64,000 bases of DNA from positions 39,213-103,212 of the forward strand of contig QKED01000044.1 of assembly GCA_003252455.1 (NCBI GenBank), in the 5' to 3' direction. The position numbers and the translations under genes are program-made. The DNA comes from Gammaproteobacteria bacterium (lineage in GTDB: Bacteria > Pseudomonadota > Gammaproteobacteria > Thiohalomonadales > Thiohalomonadaceae). This document shows positions 1 to 8,116 of this stretch, one piece after another. The stretch's first letter is position 1; the number at the start of each line of letters is the position of its first letter. A model generated the notes under the pieces. That model was not told where the DNA came from and ran no database searches. It was given only the letters and a program-made list of their open reading frames with translations.

Positions 1-784
1 CGAGCAGGGCCTGGTGGTCGGCGGCCACCTGCGCGGCGTCGCGCCCGGCCAGACGCACCTCGTGTTCGCGCAGGCGTTCCACCTCGCGACCGAAGTCGAG
101 GTTGGCACGTATCTCGTCCAGGTTCTGCGCCGCGCGGTGGAAGGTGCGCGAGAGGATCACCGCCGAGGAGCCGAGGCGCAGGTGTTCGGCCAGCACCAGC
201 CAGCCGGGCAGCAGCCCCTCCTCCACCCGGGCGATACCACCGAAACCGAACGGCTTGCCTGCATCGCGGCACTGGGCGGCGATGCGCTCCACCGTGCCAT
301 CGGCGAGGAGTTCGAACATGAAGTCGAGGCCACGGGCCATGTGCAGGTCGTTGAGGCCGACGTAGACCTCGTCGACCCCCGGGTCGGCCAGCAGCTCGGG
401 CACCAGCGTCACCGCCTCGGGGGTCTCCACCAGGGGCACGAAGCAGCAGCGCCCGGCGATGGCGCGGGTGAAGCGCCCGATGGCCTCCATGTCGTGGAAC
501 ATGGGCAGCATGATCAGGTCCGCCCCGGCGGCTATCGCCTGCTCGATCTCCGCCTCGCTACCGTCATGCAGGGGGTTGAGGCGCACCAGCAGCTCGGCCT
601 GGGCGACGGCGCTACGCACCGCACGCACGTCGACGAAGCCGTGGTCGGAGATGAGGGTGTCGCGGTGGCCCTGGCGCGCCTGCTTACCCATCACCTCCAG
701 GTCGACGAAGAGACGCTGCACCCCGTGCCCGGCGGCAAAGCGCGCCAGTTCCGGGTCTTTGGTGATCAGCATCAGCTTGAGCAT
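1..784 (-). CDS. HpcH/HpaI aldolase/citrate lyase family protein (partial)
   Basis: Reading the complement from the ATG at 784 gives 261 codons that stay open to the left edge, so the C-terminus is missing. The product resembles the HpcH/HpaI aldolase / citrate lyase beta-subunit TIM-barrel family, which forms or splits C-C bonds involving pyruvate, oxaloacetate or acyl-CoA. Seen are FVDLE (residues 26-30), VPLVETPEA (116-124) and YVGLNDL (141-147), the strand ends that usually carry the metal-binding Glu and Asp. The start overlaps the murJ stop by one base (TAATG), so the two are probably translationally coupled. The polysaccharide-type neighbours suggest a role in making an unusual sugar or substituent, but the substrate is unknown. 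Confidence 0.8.
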   Translation of the reverse strand, partial: MLKLMLITKDPELARFAAGHGVQRLFVDLEVMGKQARQGHRDTLISDHGFVDVRAVRSAVAQAELLVRLNPLHDGSEAEIEQAIAAGADLIMLPMFHDMEAIGRFTRAIAGRCCFVPLVETPEAVTLVPELLADPGVDEVYVGLNDLHMARGLDFMFELLADGTVERIAAQCRDAGKPFGFGGIARVEEGLLPGWLVLAEHLRLGSSAVILSRTFHRAAQNLDEIRANLDFGREVERLREHEVRLAGRDAAQVAADHQALL

Positions 785-2316
785 TAACGGCCTCGACGGG
801 TCAGGCGACGGATGAGTGCCTGCCCCTCGCCCATGAGCAGCAGACCGCAAAAGAGCACCATTATACCAGCGCCCACGGCGGCGAGCAGGGGCCATAGCCA
901 TCCTTCGGGCAGGACGTCGCGCAGCCACGGCAGGCAGAGTGCGAGGGCGGCGGTCAGGGCGAGCAACCGCAGGGTACGGCCCAGCTCCAGCAGGTGCCAC
1001 ACCGCCACGCCGTGGCGGCGCTGCAGCAGCAGCGCCTGGGCCAGCATGATGGCCAGATAGGCGGCGACCATGGCCCACACCACCCCATCCAGCCCACCCA
1101 GCCGCTGGGCCACCCACGACGCAGGCAGGAACAGCAGCACCACCCAGGCGTTGACCCTTAGCGGGGTGACCGTGTCGTGGCGGGCGTTGAAGGCGGCCAG
1201 CATCAGGCTGGAGAGCCCCTGCAGGGGGAGCGAGAGGAGCCCGAGGCCGAACAGCCCGGCGAGGGTCTCCACCGCCTCCGGGGTCATGCGCCCCCAACCG
1301 AAGGTGAGCTGGGCAAACAGTTCGCGGAAGCTGAACAGCGAAACCCACATCGCCAAGGCCAGGACCAGCACCCAGCGCAGGGCGCTGCACAGCGCCGGTT
1401 CGGCGTCCTCGCCCCGGGCATGGGCTTGACTCAGGGTGGGGTAGATGGCCACCGCCAGCACGGTGATCGCCACCCCCAGGGGGAACTCCACCAGCTTGAG
1501 GGCATAGTTGAGCAGGGCCAGATTGCCCTCCCCGCTCTGGCTGCCGAAGGCGCGGGCGATCACCGGCAGCAGGGTGATGAGACCGCCCGCGCCGAGGGCC
1601 TGCAGGTAGCGCAGCAGCAGCGGGCGGTCGATGAGCGACCAGCGCAGGGCACGCCAGCCCCAGGGGCGACGCGGCAGGCGGGCCAACTGGCTCACCCAGC
1701 GCAGCAGAGCGGCGGCGAGGATGGCCGGTACCAGTCCCTGCAGCGGCTGTTCCTGATCGAGCAACCAGAGCAGGGCCACCACCAACACACTGTTGAAGAT
1801 CAGCGTACCCATGGCCGGGAGCACGAAGCGCTCGTGTGCCTGCAGGTAGGCGGTGCTCACCCCGGCCAGGGTGGTGAGGGGGATCACCCAGAGGGTCCAA
1901 CCGAGCAGGCTCTCGGCCTCGACAAGGTGGCTTTGGGCCAGCCCCGGGACGGCCAGGGCGATAAGCGGTGCGGCGAAGTAACTGGCCAGGGCGGCGACGA
2001 GGAGAAAGGCGAGCCCGGTGAGGAGCGAGCCCTGGACGAACAGCGCCTGTGCCCGGGGTCCGGCCCCGTAGCGCTTGAAGGCGGGGATCAGGGCCACCGA
2101 GAGCGCCCCGCCGACCAGCAGATTGACGAAGATGTCCGGCACCGTGAGCAGCACCACCGCCACGTCCGCCTCTGGGGAGGCGCCGAAGCGGGCGGCGAGG
2201 CTCGTCTCGCGCACGAAGCCCGCTAGACGCCCGAGCAGGATGCCGAGAGAGACCCACATCGTGTTGGTCAGCAGGCGTCGCTGCCAGCCCTGTAGCGCCC
2301 CTGCCCCGTTGCTCAT
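784..2316 (-). CDS. murJ: MurJ/MviN-family lipid-linked saccharide flippase
   Basis: A 510-residue, very hydrophobic protein with about 13-14 predicted membrane segments. It belongs to the MOP-superfamily MurJ (MviN) group, whose members flip lipid II or related undecaprenyl-linked sugars across the inner membrane. The N-terminal region (ILLGRLAGFVRETSLAARFG, about residues 27-46) is typical of the family, and the length matches (about 510-530). It is 24 bp downstream of a WbpA-type dehydrogenase and directly coupled to an aldolase. The chromosome may therefore hold a second, housekeeping murJ, with this copy serving an exopolysaccharide. Which lipid-linked substrate it moves cannot be read from the sequence. 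No strong ribosome binding site precedes the ATG. Confidence 0.85.
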   Translation of the reverse strand: MSNGAGALQGWQRRLLTNTMWVSLGILLGRLAGFVRETSLAARFGASPEADVAVVLLTVPDIFVNLLVGGALSVALIPAFKRYGAGPRAQALFVQGSLLTGLAFLLVAALASYFAAPLIALAVPGLAQSHLVEAESLLGWTLWVIPLTTLAGVSTAYLQAHERFVLPAMGTLIFNSVLVVALLWLLDQEQPLQGLVPAILAAALLRWVSQLARLPRRPWGWRALRWSLIDRPLLLRYLQALGAGGLITLLPVIARAFGSQSGEGNLALLNYALKLVEFPLGVAITVLAVAIYPTLSQAHARGEDAEPALCSALRWVLVLALAMWVSLFSFRELFAQLTFGWGRMTPEAVETLAGLFGLGLLSLPLQGLSSLMLAAFNARHDTVTPLRVNAWVVLLFLPASWVAQRLGGLDGVVWAMVAAYLAIMLAQALLLQRRHGVAVWHLLELGRTLRLLALTAALALCLPWLRDVLPEGWLWPLLAAVGAGIMVLFCGLLLMGEGQALIRRLTRRGR

Positions 2317-2340
2317 GGCTGATTGCTCATGCCCGGTAGC

Positions 2341-3645
2341 TCATGCCTTGACGATGTGCTCCGCGGGCTCGCGATAGACCCCACGGGTGTCGACGATGAG
2401 CGGGGCGTGGGCCTCGATCAGCGCATAGTCGAAGGCGCTGTGGTTGGTCACCAGCACGCAGCAGTCGTAGCCCGCTAGGCTCTCGGGTGTGAGCGGTTGG
2501 CTGTGCATATCGAAGTGGTAGTTACGCATTGGCGGGAAGCGCGGGATATGGGGGTCAGAGTAGGCCACCTCGGCGCCGCGCTCCAGCAGGCGTTCGAGGA
2601 TCTCCGCAGCGGGCGACTCGCGCATATCGTCCACATCCTTTTTATAGGCGATGCCGAGGATGAGTATGCGACTACCGTGGATCGCCTTTCTGCGCAGGTT
2701 GAGCGCCTCGGCAATCTTGTGGATCACCCACTCGGGCATCGCACTGTTGATCTCCCCCGCCAGCTCGATAAACCGTGTGTGCACGCCGTATTCACGCGCC
2801 TTCCAGGTGAGGTAAAAGGGGTCGATGGGGATGCAGTGGCCGCCGAGGCCGGGGCCGGGGTAGTAGGGGGTGAAGCCGAACGGCTTGGTGGCGGCGGCAT
2901 CGATCACCTCGTGGATGTCGATGCCCATGCGGTCGGCAACGATCTTCAGCTCGTTGACCAGGCCGATGTTGACCGCGCGGTGGATGTTCTCCAGCAGCTT
3001 GGTCATCTCGGCGGCGCGGGTGGAGCTGACCGGCACCACCTGGTCGATGATGGTCTGGTAGAGCGCGACGCCCGCCTTGAGGCAGTTGGCGGTCACCCCG
3101 CCACACACCTTGGGGATGGTCTGGGTGCGGAAGTTGGGGTTGCCTGGGTCTTCGCGCTCGGGCGAGAAGATCACGAAGGTATCCTCCCCCGCCTTGAAGC
3201 CCTGCGTCTTAACGCGGGTGAGCAGCTCCTCGTCGGTGGTGCCGGGATAGGTGGTGCTCTCCAGCGAGATGAGCTGGCCGGGGCGCATATGTGGCACACA
3301 CGCCTCGATGGTGCCGACCACATAGGAGAGGTCCGGCTCCTTGTAGACGCCGAGCGGCGTGGGCACGCAGATGATGATCGCGTCCACCTCGCTAATGCGC
3401 GAGAAGTCACTAGTCGCCTCGCAGCCAAATGCGCGTGAGGCCGCCACCTGGCTATCGGGGATATGGCCGATGTAGCTCCTACCCACGTTGAGCTTTTCGA
3501 CCTTAGCGGGGTCCACGTCGAAGCCGAGCACCCTAAAGCCCACCTCGGCAAAACGGTTGTAAAGCGGTAGCCCAACATAGCCGAGGCCGAGGATGCCGAC
3601 CACCGCCGCGCGCGACTCAATCTTGCTAAGGAACGCTTCAATCAC
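2341..3645 (-). CDS. wbpA: UDP-N-acetyl-D-glucosamine 6-dehydrogenase (WbpA type)
   Basis: A 434-residue nucleotide-sugar dehydrogenase that oxidises the C6 of UDP-GlcNAc with NAD+ to give UDP-GlcNAcA, a precursor of O-antigen or exopolysaccharide sugars. Seen are the Rossmann glycine motif GLGYVGLP (20-27), the ESTTYPGT segment (129-136), the central helix [10 protein letters not shown] (211-220) and the catalytic GGHCIPIDP with Cys271. The sequence is very close to Pseudomonas WbpA as I remember it, and closer to that than to UDP-glucose dehydrogenases. The start is a GTG (complement of 3643-3645) with only a weak GGA upstream. A hairpin separates it from acnB, so it likely heads its own transcript with murJ and the aldolase. 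Confidence 0.9.
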   Translation of the reverse strand: MIEAFLSKIESRAAVVGILGLGYVGLPLYNRFAEVGFRVLGFDVDPAKVEKLNVGRSYIGHIPDSQVAASRAFGCEATSDFSRISEVDAIIICVPTPLGVYKEPDLSYVVGTIEACVPHMRPGQLISLESTTYPGTTDEELLTRVKTQGFKAGEDTFVIFSPEREDPGNPNFRTQTIPKVCGGVTANCLKAGVALYQTIIDQVVPVSSTRAAEMTKLLENIHRAVNIGLVNELKIVADRMGIDIHEVIDAAATKPFGFTPYYPGPGLGGHCIPIDPFYLTWKAREYGVHTRFIELAGEINSAMPEWVIHKIAEALNLRRKAIHGSRILILGIAYKKDVDDMRESPAAEILERLLERGAEVAYSDPHIPRFPPMRNYHFDMHSQPLTPESLAGYDCCVLVTNHSAFDYALIEAHAPLIVDTRGVYREPAEHIVKA

Positions 3646-3663
3646 ACTGTTTGGTCCGAGTTC

Positions 3664-3694
3664 AAAACGAGTGGGGCCGCACAGAGGCGGCCCC
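3664..3694 (-). terminator. Putative terminator after acnB
   Basis: On the minus strand, just past the acnB stop, an 8-bp GC-rich stem (3687-3694 with 3673-3680, loop of six) is followed a few bases later by a short TTTT. The U-tract is not immediately adjacent, so termination efficiency is uncertain. Confidence 0.5.
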
Positions 3695-3717
3695 GGAGAC
3701 GCTCACAGAGGTAGAGG

Positions 3718-6276
3718 TCAGGCGGCAGCGATCGGGATCACCTTGGCCGCGACGCTCTGGTACTCCTCGATCTGGTGGAAGTTGAGGTAGCGATAGACCT
3801 CATCGCCCAGGGTGTCGAGCATCGCCACCTTCTCCTGGTACTCCGCCGGGGTCGGCAGCTTGCCCAGCATGGCGCAGACGGCGGCCAATTCGGCGGAGCC
3901 GAGGTAGACGTTGGCGCCCTTGCCCAGACGGTTGGGGAAGTTGCGTGTGGAGGTGGAGAAGACGGTGGCACTGTCGGCCACACGCGCCTGGTTGCCCATA
4001 CACAGGGAGCAGCCGGGCATCTCGGTGCGCGCACCGGCCTTGCCGAAGATGGCGTAGTAGCCCTCCTCGGTGAGCTGGTGCATGTCCATCTTGGTCGGCG
4101 GGGCGATCCAGAGGCGGGTGGGCACGTTGGCCACGCTCTCCAGCACCTTGCCAGCGGCACGGTAGTGGCCGATGTTGGTCATGCAGGAGCCAATGAAGAC
4201 CTCGTCGATCTGGGCACCGGCTACCTCGGAGAGGAGCTTCACGTCGTCCGGGTCATTCGGGCAGGCGACGATGGGTTCTTTGATCTCGGCCAGGTCGATC
4301 TCGATGACGGCGGCGTACTCGGCGTCGCCATCGGCCTCCATCAGCTCGGGGTTGGCCAGCCACGCCTCCATGGCTGCGATGCGACGGCTCAGGGTACGCG
4401 GGTCCTCGTAGCCGTTGGCGATCATCCACTTCAGCAGGGTGACGTTGGACTGCAGGTACTCGATGATCGGTGCCTTATCGAGCTTGACGGTACAGGCGGC
4501 GGCGGAGCGCTCGGCGGAGGCGTCACTCAGCTCGAAGGCCTGCTCCACCTTGAGCTGCGGCAGCCCCTCGATCTCCAGGATGCGGCCGGAGAAGATGTTC
4601 TTCTTGCCTGCCTTCTCCACGGTGAGCAGACCCTGCTGGATCGCCACATAGGGGATGGCGTTGACCAGGTCGCGCAGGGTGATGCCAGGCTGCATCTCGC
4701 CTTTGAACACCACCTTGACCGACTCGGGCATATCCAGCGGCATCACGCCGAGGGCCGCGCCGAAGGCGACGAGGCCAGAACCGGCGGGGAAGCTGATACC
4801 GATGGGGAAGCGGGTATGGGAGTCGCCGCCGGTGCCGACGCTGTCGGGCATCAGCATGCGGTTGAGCCAGGAGTGGATCACGCCGTCGCCAGGGCGCAGG
4901 CTGACACCACCACGGGTGGTGATGAAGCTCGGCAGGCTGTGCTGCAGTTTGATATCCACCGGCTTGGGGTAGGCGGCGGTGTGGCAGAAGGACTGCATGA
5001 CGAGGTCGGCGGAGAAGCCGAGGCAGGCCAGCTCCTTCAATTCATCGCGGGTCATGGCGCCGGTGGTGTCCTGGGAGCCGACGGTGGTCATGCGCGGCTC
5101 GCAGTAGGTGCCGGGGCGCACGCCCTCGACGCCGCACGCCTTGCCGACCATCTTCTGCGCCAGGGTGTAGCCCTTGCCGCTGTCGGCGGGGGCCACCGGG
5201 CGGGTGAACAGGGTGCTGGGGGTGAGGCCGAGCCCCTCACGGGTCTTGTCGGTGAGGGAGCGGCCGATGATCAGCGGGATACGGCCACCGGCGCGCACCT
5301 CGTCGGCGATGGTGGTCGGCTTGAGTTCGAAGCGGCTCAGCTCGGTACCCGAGGCGTCGAGGATCACGCCGTCGCGCGGGCGGATCTCGATCTCGGCACC
5401 CATCTCCAGGGCGCTCACATCGCACTCGATGGGCAGGGCGCCGGAGTCCTCGGCGGTGTTGAAGAAGATCGGCGCGATCTTGCCGCCGATGACCACGCCG
5501 CCCTGGCGCTTGTTGGGCACGTAGGGGATATCCTCGCCCATGTGCCAGAGCACGGAGTTGATGGCGGACTTGCGCGAGGAGCCGGTGCCGACTACGTCGC
5601 CGACGAAGGCCAGCGGCAGCCCCTTGGCCTTGAGTTCGGCGATCTTCTCCAGCGCGTCGGGCATCTTGGCCACCAGCATCGCCTTGGCGTGCAGCGGGAT
5701 GTCGGGGCGGCTCCACGCCTCGGAGGCGGGGGAGAGGTCGTCGGTGTTGGTCTCGCCGGGGACCTTGAAGACGATACAGCGGATGCTCTCAGGCAGCTCG
5801 GCGCGGTCGGTAAACCACTGCGCCTCGGCCCAGGCCTGGATCACGCGCTGGGCGGCCGGGTTGTTATCGGCCTTGGCCTTCACGTCGTGGTAGGCCTCGA
5901 ACACCAGCAGCATGGCGGAGAGGGCATCGGCGGCGGCCTCGGCCAACGCCGGGCTGTCGAGCAGTTCGACCAGGGTAGCGACGTTGTAACCGCCGACCAT
6001 GGTGCCGAGCAACTGCACGGCGTGGCTCGGGGTGATCAGTGGGCTGCCCACCTCGCCCTTGGCCACAGCGGTGAGGAAGGCGGCCTTGACGTAGGCGGCC
6101 TCGTCCACGCCCGGGGGCACTCGCTGGGTCAGCAGATCGACCAGGGTCTCCTCTTCACCGACGGGCGGATTCTTGAGGGCTTCGACCAGGGCGGCGGTCT
6201 GTGACGCATCGAGGGGCAGCGGGGGCAGGCCTTGGGCCGCCCGCTCGGCCACGTGGGCGCGGTACGATTCAAGCAT
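3718..6276 (-). CDS. acnB: Aconitate hydratase B
   Basis: An 852-residue bifunctional aconitase B / 2-methylisocitrate dehydratase of the TCA cycle, containing a [4Fe-4S] cluster and cytoplasmic. It starts with the AcnB HEAT-like domain ([20 protein letters not shown]). It then has the swivel domain before the catalytic domains, an order specific to AcnB rather than AcnA. Cluster ligand regions are visible: a Cys in GSCMTN and the pair in PGCSLCMGN. Length matches the usual 855-865. The upstream region carries a perfect 21-bp palindrome 32-52 nt before the ATG. The opposite strand holds a long open frame, which is only a codon-bias shadow. Confidence 0.98.
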   Translation of the reverse strand: MLESYRAHVAERAAQGLPPLPLDASQTAALVEALKNPPVGEEETLVDLLTQRVPPGVDEAAYVKAAFLTAVAKGEVGSPLITPSHAVQLLGTMVGGYNVATLVELLDSPALAEAAADALSAMLLVFEAYHDVKAKADNNPAAQRVIQAWAEAQWFTDRAELPESIRCIVFKVPGETNTDDLSPASEAWSRPDIPLHAKAMLVAKMPDALEKIAELKAKGLPLAFVGDVVGTGSSRKSAINSVLWHMGEDIPYVPNKRQGGVVIGGKIAPIFFNTAEDSGALPIECDVSALEMGAEIEIRPRDGVILDASGTELSRFELKPTTIADEVRAGGRIPLIIGRSLTDKTREGLGLTPSTLFTRPVAPADSGKGYTLAQKMVGKACGVEGVRPGTYCEPRMTTVGSQDTTGAMTRDELKELACLGFSADLVMQSFCHTAAYPKPVDIKLQHSLPSFITTRGGVSLRPGDGVIHSWLNRMLMPDSVGTGGDSHTRFPIGISFPAGSGLVAFGAALGVMPLDMPESVKVVFKGEMQPGITLRDLVNAIPYVAIQQGLLTVEKAGKKNIFSGRILEIEGLPQLKVEQAFELSDASAERSAAACTVKLDKAPIIEYLQSNVTLLKWMIANGYEDPRTLSRRIAAMEAWLANPELMEADGDAEYAAVIEIDLAEIKEPIVACPNDPDDVKLLSEVAGAQIDEVFIGSCMTNIGHYRAAGKVLESVANVPTRLWIAPPTKMDMHQLTEEGYYAIFGKAGARTEMPGCSLCMGNQARVADSATVFSTSTRNFPNRLGKGANVYLGSAELAAVCAMLGKLPTPAEYQEKVAMLDTLGDEVYRYLNFHQIEEYQSVAAKVIPIAAA

Positions 6277-6307
6277 GGGTAAGTTGTCCTACGGGTTGGA
6301 GGCTCGA

Positions 6308-6328
6308 CGCGCGAGGGCCCCTCGCGCG
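6308..6328. promoter_or_regulatory. Perfect 21-bp palindrome upstream of acnB
   Basis: Arms of 10 bp (cgcgcgaggg and its exact complement) surround a single central C, 32-52 nt before the acnB ATG. On the acnB strand no T-run follows, so it does not look like an intrinsic terminator of the upstream thioesterase gene. It could be an operator or a 5' UTR hairpin. Confidence 0.5.
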
Positions 6329-6533
6329 CGTGATCCGCTAATTTTGACGCCTGGCGCAGGGTTAGGCAACTCCTTGGGGCTGCCGCTGACCTCCACGACA
6401 GGCGCGAGATCGGTCACGGGGGCAGAATTATGTATATCCGCCCCACCAGATGCGCGCCGCGACCGCATCGCGACTCGACATCCGGGCGGGTGGCCCACGC
6501 AGTGCGCGCCAAGGCGGCGCAGGGCCGTGGCGC

Positions 6534-6890
6534 TCAGGCGAGGATGGGACGCTTGGCTCCGTCACCGTCGAGGCATACGAAGGTGATCTGGGTGGCGAAG
6601 ACGCTCTCTTCGGCCCCGGTCTCGATGTTGTCGGCATACACATCCACTGCGTAACAGACCGAACTCTGCCCCTCGCGGGTACGCTGGATAGAGAAGCGTA
6701 GGATGGCCCCGTTCTGGATGCTGCGGCGAAACTCCACCCGGTCCATGCCGATGGTGACGAACTTACACTGGGGGTAGTCGCGGGTGGCGGCGATCCAGGC
6801 GTATTCGTCCACCCACTTCAAGAGGTTGCCACCGAACACATAGCCGTAGTGGTTGAGGTGTTCGGGCATGATCAGCTTGTAGGTCTCCAC
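6534..6890 (-). CDS. Hotdog-fold acyl-CoA thioesterase
   Basis: A 118-residue single-domain hotdog protein of the acyl-CoA thioester hydrolase (YciA / cytosolic ACOT) type, which cleaves acyl-CoA to free acid and CoA in the cytoplasm. The segment [17 protein letters not shown] (about 13-29) holds the conserved glycines and the acidic residue that lies in the active site of this group. The following region ([14 protein letters not shown]) matches the next core strands. The start lies 4 bp after the cytochrome c stop, so the two are probably co-transcribed. Substrate chain length cannot be inferred. Confidence 0.85.
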   Translation of the reverse strand: METYKLIMPEHLNHYGYVFGGNLLKWVDEYAWIAATRDYPQCKFVTIGMDRVEFRRSIQNGAILRFSIQRTREGQSSVCYAVDVYADNIETGAEESVFATQITFVCLDGDGAKRPILA

Positions 6891-6894
6891 GGCG

Positions 6895-7551
6895 CTATTT
6901 GAGATTGGCCGCGTAGTGGGCGAGTGCCTTCAGCTCCAGGGAGTTGAGCTTGCGTGTCATGGCGTGCATGGCCTCGCCCTCCTCAGGCGCGGCATTGAAG
7001 GCGGCGAGGCGCTTGTAGAGATAGTCCGGTTGCTGACCGGAGATACGCGCATAGGCCAGGCCGCTGCCGCGCCCGTCCACCCCATGGCAGGCGACGCAGT
7101 GCTGCACGTAGATCTCGGCACCACTCTGCGCCAGCACCGGGTCCACCTCGGGCTGGTCGGGGGGCATGTGGCTGAAGTGCAGGGCGATGATGGCACCGTC
7201 GCGCGGCTCCATCCCCTCGGCCAGGTCGTGCATCACCTTGAGCTTGCGTTCACCGCTGGCGAAGTCCATCAGTTGCAGCAGGATGTACTCCGCGTGTTGT
7301 CCCGCCAGGCTCGGAACCTCACGATTGCGACTGTGGCCGTTGCTGCCATGACAGTAGCTGCAGAGCACGGTACGCAGTTCGAAGTCGTGATGGGTCGCCT
7401 CCAGCGCCTCGTCGACTCCACCGAACTCGTCGTAGAGCGCCTGCAGCTCCTGATGCACCGCCTCCAGGCGCGTGTCGGCGGCCTGCGCGGCACCCTGGAA
7501 CAGGGCCAGCATAACGGCACCCATGGCGAGCGTGCGTGGAAACTTGTACAT
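6895..7551 (-). CDS. Diheme cytochrome c4-like protein
   Basis: A 218-residue periplasmic electron carrier. The chosen start (7551) has a strong GAGGAGG ribosome binding site and gives a clear signal peptide ending AAQA (about residue 24). A longer upstream extension in the same frame lacks signal-peptide character and is rejected. There are two c-type haem sites, CSYCH (64-68) and CVACH (152-156). A Met-rich stretch follows each and could supply the sixth ligand. The two-lobed layout and the [13 protein letters not shown] segment match cytochrome c4, which feeds electrons to terminal oxidases. It is followed 4 bp later by a thioesterase gene. Confidence 0.9.
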   Translation of the reverse strand: MYKFPRTLAMGAVMLALFQGAAQAADTRLEAVHQELQALYDEFGGVDEALEATHHDFELRTVLCSYCHGSNGHSRNREVPSLAGQHAEYILLQLMDFASGERKLKVMHDLAEGMEPRDGAIIALHFSHMPPDQPEVDPVLAQSGAEIYVQHCVACHGVDGRGSGLAYARISGQQPDYLYKRLAAFNAAPEEGEAMHAMTRKLNSLELKALAHYAANLK

Positions 7552-7642
7552 GCGAACCTCCTCGGCGGCCTCTGTGTAGTGATGCGCTGAAGATACGTGC
7601 TCCGTGCCGAACTGCCAAGCGTCACACCAGACCCGCCCTACA

Positions 7643-7673
7643 GCGCAAGGCGCAACCGCTATACGCCTTGCGC
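7643..7673. promoter_or_regulatory. 10-bp inverted repeat in the cytochrome c4 / btuB intergenic region
   Basis: gcgcaaggcg and its exact complement are separated by 11 nt, 92-122 nt upstream of the cytochrome ATG and about 130 nt before the riboswitch. It could be an operator for the divergent genes or a hairpin. No T-run follows on either strand. Confidence 0.35.
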
Positions 7674-7763
7674 CCCTCGCCTCTGACAAAGCGCTACGGC
7701 AGGTGGCCTCAGCAGACGTAGGGCGTGCGACAAAGGCATGCCGGGCCTCGACCTTATGGCCGA

Positions 7764-7792
7764 TTCCCAGGCGCTGGCGAGTCGGCTATCAT
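7764..7792 (+). promoter_or_regulatory. Candidate promoter of the B12 operon
   Basis: A good -10 box TATCAT (7787-7792) lies 17 bp after a weak -35 (ttccca, 7764-7769). It is placed just before the start of the cobalamin riboswitch, where the leader transcript must begin. Confidence 0.4.
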
Positions 7793-7802
7793 GCGCCCCC
7801 TT

Positions 7803-7997
7803 GGAGAGCATGGTGTCCCCCTGGCGCGTCGCCCGGGGGATGAAACGGGAAGCCGGTCGGTCTATGGACCCCAATCCGGCGCTGCCCCCGCAACGGTAGA
7901 TGAGTCGTACCGCGCACGACGCCACTGTGTCAGCCGACATGGGAAGGCGCGCGGTCGGAGGCCACACCTCCCCTCATGAGCCCGGAGACCGGCCTGC
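7803..7997 (+). promoter_or_regulatory. Cobalamin riboswitch (B12 element)
   Basis: The conserved core gctgcccccgcaacggta (7881-7898) and the B12 box agcccggagaccggcc (7979-7994) are nearly exact matches to the adenosylcobalamin riboswitch consensus. The expected intermediate elements are present in order: an ATGGTG-like 5' segment (7810), GGGAAGCCGGT (7848-7858), CCACTG (7922-7927) and GGGAAGGC (7941-7948). It lies in the leader of btuB and the following cobalamin genes. In this class, binding of the cofactor normally lowers expression of the downstream operon. Both end points are approximate. Confidence 0.95.
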
Positions 7998-8023
7998 CCT
8001 CCGCCACTGGCACTGCGGAGGGC
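7996..8023 (+). promoter_or_regulatory. Hairpin directly after the riboswitch (possible expression platform)
   Basis: A perfect 9-bp stem (7996-8004 with 8015-8023) with a 10-nt loop follows the B12 box at once. No U-tract follows. It is therefore not an obvious intrinsic terminator, and control could act on translation, Rho or loop pairing. The btuB ribosome binding site (aagga, 8106-8110) is about 85 nt downstream. Confidence 0.5.
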
Positions 8024-8116
8024 GGTGTCCGGCCGTGCATCGCCCTGCCCGCGCCCCGTCCTCCCTGTGTCGCCCACTCCCTTCCGCAACGTGCGGGTGT
8101 GCACAAAGGAATATCC

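Noticed and set aside
1177..2226. 349-codon open frame opposite murJ
   Set aside because: It is a Gln/Gly/Glu/His-rich shadow of the flippase gene.
3775..6204. 809-codon open frame on the plus strand opposite acnB
   Set aside because: It mirrors acnB codon bias in a high-GC gene, its product is Gly/His/Asp-rich without domains, and acnB is unmistakable on the other strand.
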